A DNA stretch of 64,000 nt, from contig JADJAE010000049.1 of the NCBI GenBank assembly GCA_016704445.1, forward strand, positions 11,693 to 75,692, written 5' to 3'. This document shows positions 56,988-64,000 of the stretch, piece after piece. Within the stretch, counting starts at the first letter, position 1; each line of letters begins with the position of its first letter. The notes beneath the pieces were generated by a model. The model had not been told where the DNA came from, did no database searches, and saw nothing but the letters and a program-made list of their open reading frames with translations. The position numbers and the translations under genes are program-made. The stretch comes from Deltaproteobacteria bacterium (lineage in GTDB: Bacteria; Myxococcota_A; Polyangia; Polyangiales; Ga0077539).

Positions 56988-58265
56988 ATGCGACCTCGGT
57001 GGGAGACGTGGGTGGCGGTCCTGGCCCTGGGTGCACCCGCGTGCGCCATCCGCCAGTACCAGGAGGTGACGGTCGTGGTGCAGCCGCAGGAGCCCCTGCG
57101 CGGCTACGCCACCGGAACGCTCTCTCTCGGAGAGTCCCCGAGCGACCTGACCGCCGCGCAGATCAACGCGGCGCTCGAAGGCTACGGCACGTGGGTCGAC
57201 TCGCCCTCGTACGGGAGGGTCTGGCGGCCCGACGAGGCCATCGTCGGTCCGACCTTCGTGCCCTACGGCAGCGCGGGCCAGTGGGTCGCGACCAACGCCG
57301 GCTGGTACTGGCAGAGCGACTACGCCTGGGGGCGGGTGCCCTTCCACTACGGCCGCTGGGTGCTCGAAGGGACGTGCTGGTCCTGGGTTCCGGGGTCGCA
57401 GTTCGCGCCCGCCTGGGTCGACTGGCGCACCGGCGGCGGCTGGGTCGGCTGGGCGGCGCTGGGGCCGATCGGGGCGCGCTCCCGGGCGCCGTATGTGTAC
57501 TGCGCTCACGGAGCCCTGGGCGGTCCCGGGCTCGGAGGGCGGCTCATCCATGGGGCGGCGGGCAGCTCGCTCTATGCGCGCACCACCGCGGTCGCCACCG
57601 ACGGGGACACCCCGCGCGGTCCTGCGCGTCCGACGGCTGTCGTGGCGCTCCAGCAGCTCTGGAACACCCCGCAGCCCGATGGTCCCCGCGCCGTCCGGTC
57701 GGCCTCGACGCTCGCCTCGGCCGTGGGCGTCGACTCGGTCGAGCGCATCCCCGTGGCGCGCGTCCGGGAGCTCGCCCCGGTGGTCGATCCGCCGCTCGAG
57801 GGCGTGGCGGTGGTCATCCGCGACCGCGACCTCCTCGGCATGTCCGAGGGCCCGAGCGTGCGTCGGCCCTTCGGGTCGGCCCTGCCCTTACCTGATCCGG
57901 TAATCGCCCCTCGACCCGTGGTCGTGCAGGCGCCTCCGGCCGCGCCTCCCCGCGTCGCCTTGGCGGCTCCCCCTCCGCTGCCGCCTCCTCCCGATGGCGT
58001 CGCGTTCGGGGGCTACCCCGGCGCCTACCCGATGCGCTCGCGGATGGCCTTCGCGCCGCGCCGACCGCCCATGGGCGCCACCTCCTTCGGCGAGCCGAGG
58101 GTGCTCGTCGCGCCGTCGCCGCAGCCCCCCGCGCAGCCCGTCGCTCAGCCCGCCGCGCGGTACGGATCGGTCGGCGCGGGCATGGGCTGGATCGGCCCGA
58201 GCGGAGGTTCCCGCTCCGCCGCCCCGAGCCAGGGCGCGGTCGCTCCGCTCAGCACCGTTCAGTAG
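56988..58265 (+). CDS. DUF6600-type secreted protein
   Basis: A 425-residue protein with a short leader ending in VLALGAPACA, possibly a lipoprotein. Residues 65-150 match the Trp/Tyr-rich DUF6600 pattern: LEGYGTWVDSPSYGRVWRPD, QWVATNAGWYWQSDYAWGRV, PFHYGRWVLEGTCWSWVPGS, WVGWAALGP. The C-terminal 200 residues are Pro/Ala-rich and low in complexity (PPAAPPRVALAAPPPLPPPP), likely disordered. Function unknown. Codon use is like its neighbours. It begins 21 bases after the ptsN stop and may share its transcript. Confidence 0.8.
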   Translation: MRPRWETWVAVLALGAPACAIRQYQEVTVVVQPQEPLRGYATGTLSLGESPSDLTAAQINAALEGYGTWVDSPSYGRVWRPDEAIVGPTFVPYGSAGQWVATNAGWYWQSDYAWGRVPFHYGRWVLEGTCWSWVPGSQFAPAWVDWRTGGGWVGWAALGPIGARSRAPYVYCAHGALGGPGLGGRLIHGAAGSSLYARTTAVATDGDTPRGPARPTAVVALQQLWNTPQPDGPRAVRSASTLASAVGVDSVERIPVARVRELAPVVDPPLEGVAVVIRDRDLLGMSEGPSVRRPFGSALPLPDPVIAPRPVVVQAPPAAPPRVALAAPPPLPPPPDGVAFGGYPGAYPMRSRMAFAPRRPPMGATSFGEPRVLVAPSPQPPAQPVAQPAARYGSVGAGMGWIGPSGGSRSAAPSQGAVAPLSTVQ

Positions 58266-58307
58266 AAACGCCATCTGGTCACAAGAACCCCACGGTCCCG
58301 GTCACTA

Positions 58308-58323
58308 CGCACGCTTGCGTGCG
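58308..58323. promoter_or_regulatory. perfect inverted repeat upstream of VWA lipoprotein
   Basis: CGCACGC TT GCGTGCG, a 7-base perfect dyad with a 2-base centre, between the DUF6600 gene and the VWA lipoprotein. TGCGTGCGA recurs at 58344-58352. Such short-centre dyads are typical of dimeric repressor operators, but there is no identified regulator. Confidence 0.3.
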
Positions 58324-58403
58324 ATCGGAGGGGGGCGGTACCTATGCGTGCGAGGCGCCGTGTCGGCGTCGATGATCACCACTATCCCTTCGTGAGGATT
58401 GCG

Positions 58404-60230
58404 ATGAAGCGCAACATCGGACAACTCCCCTGGCTGGCGGTGGTGCTCGCCGCGAGCTGTTCGCCCGGCCAGGACAACACCACGGTGATCGCCGCCGACG
58501 CGGGCGTGCGCCGTGACGTGGGCCCCGTTCGAGACGCCGGCCCGGTGCCTCCCCGCGACGCGGGGCCTGCGGGCAGCTGCGTGGACACCGACCGCGACGG
58601 CCTCTCCGACACCGTCGAGGGCGCGCCGATGCTGGACACCGACGGCGACGGGATGCCCGACTTCCGCGACGTCGACTCGGACAACGACGGGTACACCGAC
58701 GCCGACGAGGCGCGCCGGGCGTATCCCCGCTACGAGTCGATGGCCCGCGCGCTCACCTGCGGCAGCGCGGGCGACAACTGCGACGGCACCGACTCGGTGC
58801 CCAACCAGCGCGACGCCGACTCCGACGACGACGGCCTCACCGACCGCGAGGAGTTCACGGCGGGCACCAACCCGTGCAGCGCCGACACGGACAGCGACGG
58901 GGCCACTGACCTCATCGAGAGCGCCGCCATGTCCGACGGCCGCAGCGCCGACTCGCGCCCGCCGGAGAACTCCCTCTACGTCGTGCTGCCGTACTACCCG
59001 CCGCCCATGATGGCGATGCACGAGTTCCGGGAGTTCACGTTCTCCACGCGCATCCGCCTCGCGGACGTGTTCTTCCTCGTCGACAACTCGGCCTCGATGC
59101 AGCCCGTCATCGCCGCGCTCCGCACCGGGCTCACCACCATCGTGAGCGGCGTGCAGATGGCGATCCCCGACGTTCGCGTCGGCGTCGGGTCCTTCGACAG
59201 CATGCCCTTCCTCCCGAGCGGGCAGCCCGGCTCGCCCGGCGACTACACCCTCTGGATCCGCCAGGCGATGAGCCCCGACGTGGCCGCCTCGCAGCGGGCC
59301 TTCAACACCATGCGCACCATCGACGACGACACCGGCGGCCGGTTCTTCGGTGGCGACAACCCCGAAGACCAGACCGAGGCCATCTACGAGGTCATCGCGG
59401 GCGGCGGGTCGCGCGGCCACGAGGGCGACGCGGCGGCGCTGCGCTCGGTGCGCAACGCGCTCGACCCCGCGGGCAACGGCTGGGTGCCGCGGGTCGACCC
59501 GGCGCGAGACTGCGGCGCCACGGCGACCAACCCCCGCTACGGCTGGGGCTGCTTCGCCGAGGGGCGCGTGCCCATCGTGGTGCTCGCCTCCGACGCGCCC
59601 TGGTACGACGGGTGTTTCGCCATCGATGCGAGAACCTACCGGTCGACCCAGGGGCACAACTGCGACGAGGTGGTGACCGCGCTCAACGCCCGAGGAGGCT
59701 TCTTCGTCGGCATCGACGTCGGCGCCGGCATCGGCGGAGCGACCTACGCCAACTCGCAGGTGCTCGCGATGCGCACCCGCACCACGGACGCCTCCGGGGC
59801 TCCGGTGGTGTTCGGTCCGGGCCGGGCGGTCGGGGCCGTGGCGGCGCAGGTGGTCGACGCGGTCACCCGGCTCGCGAGCGGATCGCGGCAGGACATCACC
59901 ACGCGCACCGAGGGCGACCCGGCCGCGGTGGGCATCCCCATGGGGCGCACCACGGCGGACTTCATCCGCGCGGTGGTCCCGGTGAGCGGCGAGCCCGCCA
60001 TGCCCACCGGCTACGAGCGCCACGACATGACCACCTTCTACAACGTGCTCCCGAGCACGCGGGTGACCTTCCGGGCGGACTTCTATAACGACTTCGTGGA
60101 GGGCGGCGCGAGCGCCAAGCTCTTCCGCGCGACCATCAACGTGCTCGGTCGCGGCGGCACGGTGGTCGACACCCGGCCGGTGTTCATCGTCGTCCCGGCG
60201 CGCGGCAGCGGCATCGGCGTCCCCGGCTGA
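58404..60230 (+). CDS. lipoprotein with thrombospondin type-3 repeats and VWA domain
   Basis: A 608-residue protein. The leader ends AVVLAASC (lipobox), followed by an Asp/Pro-rich stalk (AGVRRDVGPVRDAGPVPPRD). Residues about 75-175 are calcium-binding repeats (DTDRDGLSDTVEG, DTDGDGMPDFRDVDSDNDGY, DADSDDDGLTDREEF). A VWA-like domain follows: VFFLVDNSASMQPVIAALRT (MIDAS DxSxS), then a block near VVLASDAPWYDG and FFVGIDVGAGIGG. Surface-exposed and probably adhesive or binding calcium-dependently. Start at ATG 58404 after GTGAGGA; a longer reading starting 60 bases upstream is less protein-like. It converges with the glycosyltransferase: the two stop codons abut. Confidence 0.85.
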   Translation: MKRNIGQLPWLAVVLAASCSPGQDNTTVIAADAGVRRDVGPVRDAGPVPPRDAGPAGSCVDTDRDGLSDTVEGAPMLDTDGDGMPDFRDVDSDNDGYTDADEARRAYPRYESMARALTCGSAGDNCDGTDSVPNQRDADSDDDGLTDREEFTAGTNPCSADTDSDGATDLIESAAMSDGRSADSRPPENSLYVVLPYYPPPMMAMHEFREFTFSTRIRLADVFFLVDNSASMQPVIAALRTGLTTIVSGVQMAIPDVRVGVGSFDSMPFLPSGQPGSPGDYTLWIRQAMSPDVAASQRAFNTMRTIDDDTGGRFFGGDNPEDQTEAIYEVIAGGGSRGHEGDAAALRSVRNALDPAGNGWVPRVDPARDCGATATNPRYGWGCFAEGRVPIVVLASDAPWYDGCFAIDARTYRSTQGHNCDEVVTALNARGGFFVGIDVGAGIGGATYANSQVLAMRTRTTDASGAPVVFGPGRAVGAVAAQVVDAVTRLASGSRQDITTRTEGDPAAVGIPMGRTTADFIRAVVPVSGEPAMPTGYERHDMTTFYNVLPSTRVTFRADFYNDFVEGGASAKLFRATINVLGRGGTVVDTRPVFIVVPARGSGIGVPG

Positions 60231-61913
60231 TCAGCGGGCCCGCGAGCACTCGTCGCCGGGGGCCTCGACCCTCGCGTAGACGACGAGCACCCCGCGGGCC
60301 TCGGACTCGACCCGGTATCCGCAGCGCTCCAGCAACACCCGAAACTCATCGACGCCCATGTGCTCGACCTCGCGGTCGATGGTCACCACCGACGGGGTCT
60401 GCGCGATGACGGCGTCGCGGACGTCGTCGGCGGTCGCGATGTGCAGCCGATCGCGCAGCGCGGCGTCGCCCAGGGGGAGCGGCGCCTGTCGAGCGAAGTG
60501 GTTCTCGGTGCCGGGGAGCATCCGGAGGCCGAGGCCCAGCGCGGAGCCGGGCCAGAGCGCGAGCACGGGGCCCGGGTGGCGCTCGGACGCCATGCGCACC
60601 CGCGCGGCGGCGTAGTCGAGGCGGCGCGGGCGGAAGGCGTGGAGGCGGAAGTCGCCGTAGAGCCCCTCGCGCCAGCGGCGGTGAAAGCTCGGGTAGCCGA
60701 TCACGAGGTGGAGCGCGAGGAGGCAGACGGGGAGCGCGAGGCGGGGGGCGAGCGGTCCTCGGAGGGCGCGGTCGAGGTGGCCGAGGCCGAGCCCCGCGAG
60801 CAGCGCGAGGACGGGGACGGCGGGGGTGAAGTAGTGCTCGATGACGGGGAAGGGGACGAGCGCGGCGAGCACGACGGCGGCGGCCGCCAGGGAGGGCGCG
60901 ATGGTCTGTCGGGCGGGGCGCGAGAGGAGGGCGAAGCCCGAGAGGAGCGAGAGGACGATGAGCTCCGGCGCGAAGGCCGAGAGGTGGTTCATCGAGACGA
61001 TGCCGAAGAGGCCGTGGATGTACGTGCTGCGCTGGGCCCACCACGGAACCTGATCGGCGGCCCACGTGCCGGTCACCCGGTTGGCGTGGAACGCGAGGTT
61101 GCCGAAGAGGAAGCCCTCCGGGGCCATCCGAAAGAGCGCCGCGAGGGGCAGCAGGGCGGCGATGGCTCCGGCGAGGGTGAGAGCTCCGCGCTTCGCTCGC
61201 TCGCGCCAGGCGGGCCCCGCCGCGACGACCAGCAGGGCGAGGGGGACGGTCCAGCGAGCCGTCTGGATCTGCTGGTTGCCGGGGGCCCAGAGCGTCACCC
61301 GCATGAGCACCATGACCGCGAGCGCTCGCAGCAGGGCGAAGCGGGCGCCCCGCAGCCAGGCCGCGGCGACGATGGCGCCGACGAAGGGGAGGAGCAGCAG
61401 GCGCAGTCCGCCGACGACCCCGGCGAGGGCCCCGGCGAGGGCGGCCCTCGCGAGCGAGGGGCGCTTCGGGGCGGACACGAGGAGCGTCGCGCCGACGATG
61501 CAGAGGGCCGCCGGCGCGTAGGGCCGGATGCTCGGAAACCACTGCCAGGTGAGCTCGTTGAGGGTGAAGAGGGCCGCGGCGGTGACGGCCGCGAGGGCTG
61601 AGCCCGTGTCGCGCTTCACGCCGTGCGCGATGAGCCCCGCGGTGATCGCTCCGAGGAGGGAGAAGACCACGCGCTCGATGACGAAGCGCGACGCGACGGC
61701 GGCGACGGGCGCGAGGAGAAAGGGCAGGTACGGCGCCTGCGGGTAGAAGTAGTCCCGGTAGGGGAGGCGGCCGTGGGCGACGAGCTCAGCGGCGATGGCG
61801 TAGAAGCCCTCGTCGACGTCCGCGGGGGTGCGCTGCCCGATGGCGATGAGCGCGACGGCGGCGCCCACCGCGGTGAGGAGCGCGAGCCGGTGGGTCTGCG
61901 CGAAGCGGCGCAC
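60231..61913 (-). CDS. GT-C type membrane glycosyltransferase
   Basis: A 560-residue protein with about twelve transmembrane segments. After the first helix comes RTPADVDEGFYAIAAELVAH, whose DEG sits where GT39/GT83-type enzymes (PMT, ArnT) have their catalytic Asp, then GRLPYRDYFYPQAPYLPFLL, a large periplasmic-loop signature. The C-terminal soluble domain (EHMGVDEFRVLLERCGYRVE) is typical for such transferases that use polyprenyl-phosphate sugars. Acceptor unknown (lipid A, glycolipid or protein). Its stop adjoins that of the VWA lipoprotein. Confidence 0.85.
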   Translation of the reverse strand: MRRFAQTHRLALLTAVGAAVALIAIGQRTPADVDEGFYAIAAELVAHGRLPYRDYFYPQAPYLPFLLAPVAAVASRFVIERVVFSLLGAITAGLIAHGVKRDTGSALAAVTAAALFTLNELTWQWFPSIRPYAPAALCIVGATLLVSAPKRPSLARAALAGALAGVVGGLRLLLLPFVGAIVAAAWLRGARFALLRALAVMVLMRVTLWAPGNQQIQTARWTVPLALLVVAAGPAWRERAKRGALTLAGAIAALLPLAALFRMAPEGFLFGNLAFHANRVTGTWAADQVPWWAQRSTYIHGLFGIVSMNHLSAFAPELIVLSLLSGFALLSRPARQTIAPSLAAAAVVLAALVPFPVIEHYFTPAVPVLALLAGLGLGHLDRALRGPLAPRLALPVCLLALHLVIGYPSFHRRWREGLYGDFRLHAFRPRRLDYAAARVRMASERHPGPVLALWPGSALGLGLRMLPGTENHFARQAPLPLGDAALRDRLHIATADDVRDAVIAQTPSVVTIDREVEHMGVDEFRVLLERCGYRVESEARGVLVVYARVEAPGDECSRAR

Positions 61914-61922
61914 GGGCAGAGC

Positions 61923-62918
61923 TCAGCCGTGGACGCGGTTGCGCCCGGTGCGCTTGGCCGCGAAGAGGAGCTCGTCGCCGCGGCGGTAGATCTCCATCGG
62001 GTCTTGATCGGACGGCGTGCGGGTGGCGACCCCGACGGAGATGGTGAGGGGCATCACGGCCTCCTCGAAGACGAAGCGGTGCCGGGCGGTGAGCAGCCGG
62101 AGCTTCTCGGCGGTGAGCCTGGCGCCCGCGTCGTCGATCTCGGGGAGCAGCACGGCGAACTCCTCGCCGCCCATGCGCCCGGCGAAGTCGTCGCGGCGGA
62201 GGTTGGCCTTGAGCAGCGTGGCGAACTGCCGGAGCGCGGCGTCGCCGGCGAGGTGGCCGTGCACGTCGTTGATCTTCTTGAAGTGGTCGATGTCGATGAC
62301 CAGGAGCGAGAGCGGTCGGACGTAGCGGGTCGAGCGGGAGAACTCCCGCTGCATGGCGTCCTCGAAGGCGCGCCGGTTGGGGAGGTTGGTGAGCCCGTCG
62401 GTGGTCACCAGCCGGTAGATCTCCTCGTGGTAGGCCGACTCGATGTGGCCGCTCACCAGGAACTTCAGGATGTTGCGGCCGATCTGGAGGTGGTCGCCGT
62501 GGTTGAGGACGGCGCTCTCGACGCCGCGCTCGTTGACGTAGGTGCCGTTGGTGCTGCCGAGGTCGCTGACGCTCCACGACTCGGGGACGCCGCCGGCGCC
62601 GATGGTGGGGTCGATGCGGCAGTGGTTGCGGGAGACGCTCTCCTCCTCGAATTGGAGGTCGCTCTCGGCCGACCGGCCGATGCAGAGCGGCGCCGCGGTC
62701 AGCGAGATGCGCCGTCCGATGGACTCGCCATACATCACGACGAGGCACGCCTCGCGCACCGCGGGCTCACGGCTCGGGCGATCTCGCGACCCGCTGACCT
62801 TGAACCTGCTCGTGTCATTCAGGTCCGACGCCACCACGGGGGCGGAGTGTACAAGGGAACTCGCTGGAAGGCAGAACTTACGAGCAGGACGACTCATGGT
62901 CCGCATGGCGTCTGTCAT
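61923..62918 (-). CDS. FHA-GGDEF diguanylate cyclase
   Basis: A 331-residue protein joining an FHA domain to a GGDEF domain. FHA (about residues 60-155): RISLTAAPLCIGRSAESDLQ, VSRNHCRI, VSDLGSTNGTYVNERG. GGDEF (about 165-328): TDGLTNLPNRRAFEDAMQRE, LLVIDIDHFKKINDVHGHLA, active site GRMGGEEFAVLLPE; an inhibitory I-site RRDD lies five residues before GGEEF. So it should make cyclic di-GMP from two GTP, with product inhibition, in response to a phosphothreonine partner bound by FHA, possibly produced by the Ser/Thr kinases. No membrane segment. The start is uncertain: ATG at 62918 has GGAGG but 14 bases away. Confidence 0.88.
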   Translation of the reverse strand: MTDAMRTMSRPARKFCLPASSLVHSAPVVASDLNDTSRFKVSGSRDRPSREPAVREACLVVMYGESIGRRISLTAAPLCIGRSAESDLQFEEESVSRNHCRIDPTIGAGGVPESWSVSDLGSTNGTYVNERGVESAVLNHGDHLQIGRNILKFLVSGHIESAYHEEIYRLVTTDGLTNLPNRRAFEDAMQREFSRSTRYVRPLSLLVIDIDHFKKINDVHGHLAGDAALRQFATLLKANLRRDDFAGRMGGEEFAVLLPEIDDAGARLTAEKLRLLTARHRFVFEEAVMPLTISVGVATRTPSDQDPMEIYRRGDELLFAAKRTGRNRVHG

Positions 62919-62963
62919 GAAGTTGACCAGGCACCTCCGCCCTGGCTAACGGCCCCTCCCACG

Positions 62964-64000
62964 ATGGTATTTCGAGCACGCGCGATGGCGATGCTGGGGG
63001 TGGTCGGGGCGGTGGTTCCGTTCGTCGCGCTGCGGCACAACGCCGTGGCGCAGCGCGCCCGGACACGGGAGGCGCCTGCCCCGATGGCGGACGGCGGCGT
63101 CGCTGCGCACGGCCGACTGCGGGGCGCTCCGGCGTCGATCACCGCCGCGGTGGAGGGCCTCGATCCCTCCCGCGCTCGCCTCGAGCGCGGCGGGGGTGAC
63201 TACGTGGTCGACCTGCCCGGCGCTCGCCGCGCGACGCTCACCCTCGAGCCCGCCTGGCAGCGCGCCACCGCGGCCCTTCTCGAGCGGCACCAGCTCCCGA
63301 TGGCGAGCGTGGTGGTGCTCGACACGGCGACCGGGCGGGTGCTGGTCTGGGCCTCGCGCGGAGCGCCGGGCCGGGACCTCGCGCGGGTGGCCGAGGCGCC
63401 TGCGGCCAGCGTGTTCAAGATCGTGACCGCCTCGGCGCTGCTGGAAGAGGGGTTCTCCGAGCGCACGCCCACCTGCTGGTCGGGTGGGTTTCACGCGCTC
63501 ACGCTGCGCGACCTGATGACCGACCCGCGGCGCGACCGCGAGTGCAGCACGCTGCCCGAGGCCTTCGCGCGCTCGATCAACACGGTCTTCGCGCGACGCT
63601 CGCTGGAGCTGCTGAACCCCGACCGCATCCAGTCGATGGCGCGGCAGTGGGGCTTCGGCGAGGCGCTGCCCTTCGACGCCCCGGTGGCCGCGAGCCAGCT
63701 CACGGTCCCCACGGAGACCCTGGCCTTCGCGCGCACCGCCGCGGGCTTCTGGAACAGCACGCTCTCCCCCCTTCACGGCGCGCTGCTCGCGCAGGGCATC
63801 GCCCGCGGCGGCGAGATGACCCGCCCGTGGATCGTGTCGTCGATCCGCGGGGCGCAGGGCGAGACGCTCGCGGTGGGCGGCGAGCACGGCTGGCGGCGCG
63901 CGGTGAGCCCCGAGGTGGCCGCGACGCTCGTGCGCTCGATGGCGCGGACGGTGAGCGACGGCACGGGGTTCCACGGCTTCCACGACGACCGCGGCAGGGC
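62964..64000 (+). CDS. penicillin-binding protein transpeptidase, 3' end cut by window
   Basis: At least 345 residues, incomplete. An N-terminal hydrophobic segment (AMAMLGVVGAVVPFVAL) anchors the protein. The transpeptidase domain shows the SxxK motif in AASVFKIVTASALLEEG (Ser and Lys), then ARSINTVFARRSLELLN, which holds SxN. The KTG motif is expected beyond the edge (last visible: VRSMARTVSDGTGFHG). No glycosyltransferase or PASTA domain before it, so it is a class B-like or monofunctional PBP. Divergent from the diguanylate cyclase gene with a 46-base gap. Confidence 0.85.
   Translation, partial: MVFRARAMAMLGVVGAVVPFVALRHNAVAQRARTREAPAPMADGGVAAHGRLRGAPASITAAVEGLDPSRARLERGGGDYVVDLPGARRATLTLEPAWQRATAALLERHQLPMASVVVLDTATGRVLVWASRGAPGRDLARVAEAPAASVFKIVTASALLEEGFSERTPTCWSGGFHALTLRDLMTDPRRDRECSTLPEAFARSINTVFARRSLELLNPDRIQSMARQWGFGEALPFDAPVAASQLTVPTETLAFARTAAGFWNSTLSPLHGALLAQGIARGGEMTRPWIVSSIRGAQGETLAVGGEHGWRRAVSPEVAATLVRSMARTVSDGTGFHGFHDDRGR

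Overview
The window is a GC-rich, densely coded bacterial chromosome segment with short intergenic gaps and frequent switches of strand. Two eukaryotic-type Ser/Thr kinases, a caspase-like protease, many small lipoproteins with Asp-Gly/Asp-Thr-Gly-Pro rich stalks, a thrombospondin-type-3/VWA lipoprotein, a solitary SpoA (SctQ/FliM-like) protein and a dynamin-like GTPase together suggest a member of the Myxococcota, most likely a Polyangia/Sandaracinaceae-type organism. This is inferred from gene content only. No rRNA, CRISPR array, integrase, transposase or insertion sequence was seen. One tRNA (Arg, anticodon CCG) is present.

Layout. 0-14 kb: small lipoprotein, ammonium transporter, Tat-exported DUF362 protein, thymidylate kinase, PDZ lipoprotein, SpoA protein, Ser/Thr kinase facing a metacaspase, aldehyde dehydrogenase, rhodanese, glutathione transferase, OPT transporter, EVE protein, tRNA-Arg with its terminator. 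14-25 kb: LeuB-family dehydrogenase, argininosuccinate lyase, an acetate kinase-PduL fusion, DUF1415, two proteins of unknown role, a crotonase, an MpaB-type oxygenase and leucyl aminopeptidase. 25.9-29 kb: boxC-boxB of the aerobic benzoyl-CoA epoxide pathway. 29-36 kb: an accessory block on the minus strand holding a tightly overlapped three-gene operon: an unknown protein with a winged-helix-like segment, a double-HxK phospholipase-D/Tdp1-like protein and an SNF2-type helicase. It looks like an unassigned anti-phage or DNA-processing system. 36-46 kb: one-carbon and RNA housekeeping genes (fhs, 5-formyl-THF cyclo-ligase, rny, thiC), a small cytochrome c, HU/IHF, an amidohydrolase and enolase. 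46-51 kb: repeat lipoprotein, PEGA/TPR protein, a zinc-ribbon Ser/Thr kinase translationally coupled to a two-domain rhodanese, then engB. 51.7-57 kb: TPR-dynamin GTPase, then the classic rpoN-hpf-ptsN cluster with structured DNA between rpoN and hpf. 57-64 kb: DUF6600 protein, VWA lipoprotein, GT-C type membrane glycosyltransferase, FHA-GGDEF diguanylate cyclase, and a penicillin-binding protein cut by the right edge.

A caution for the whole window: at least eight single-base indels break seven otherwise well conserved genes (metacaspase, ackA-pduL, boxC, SNF2 helicase twice, cytochrome c, enolase, rhodanese). In every case changing one base restores the expected family sequence and a sensible stop codon. 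Since enolase is among them, these are more likely consensus errors of a draft assembly than pseudogenes, and the coordinates given for these genes span the repaired reading.
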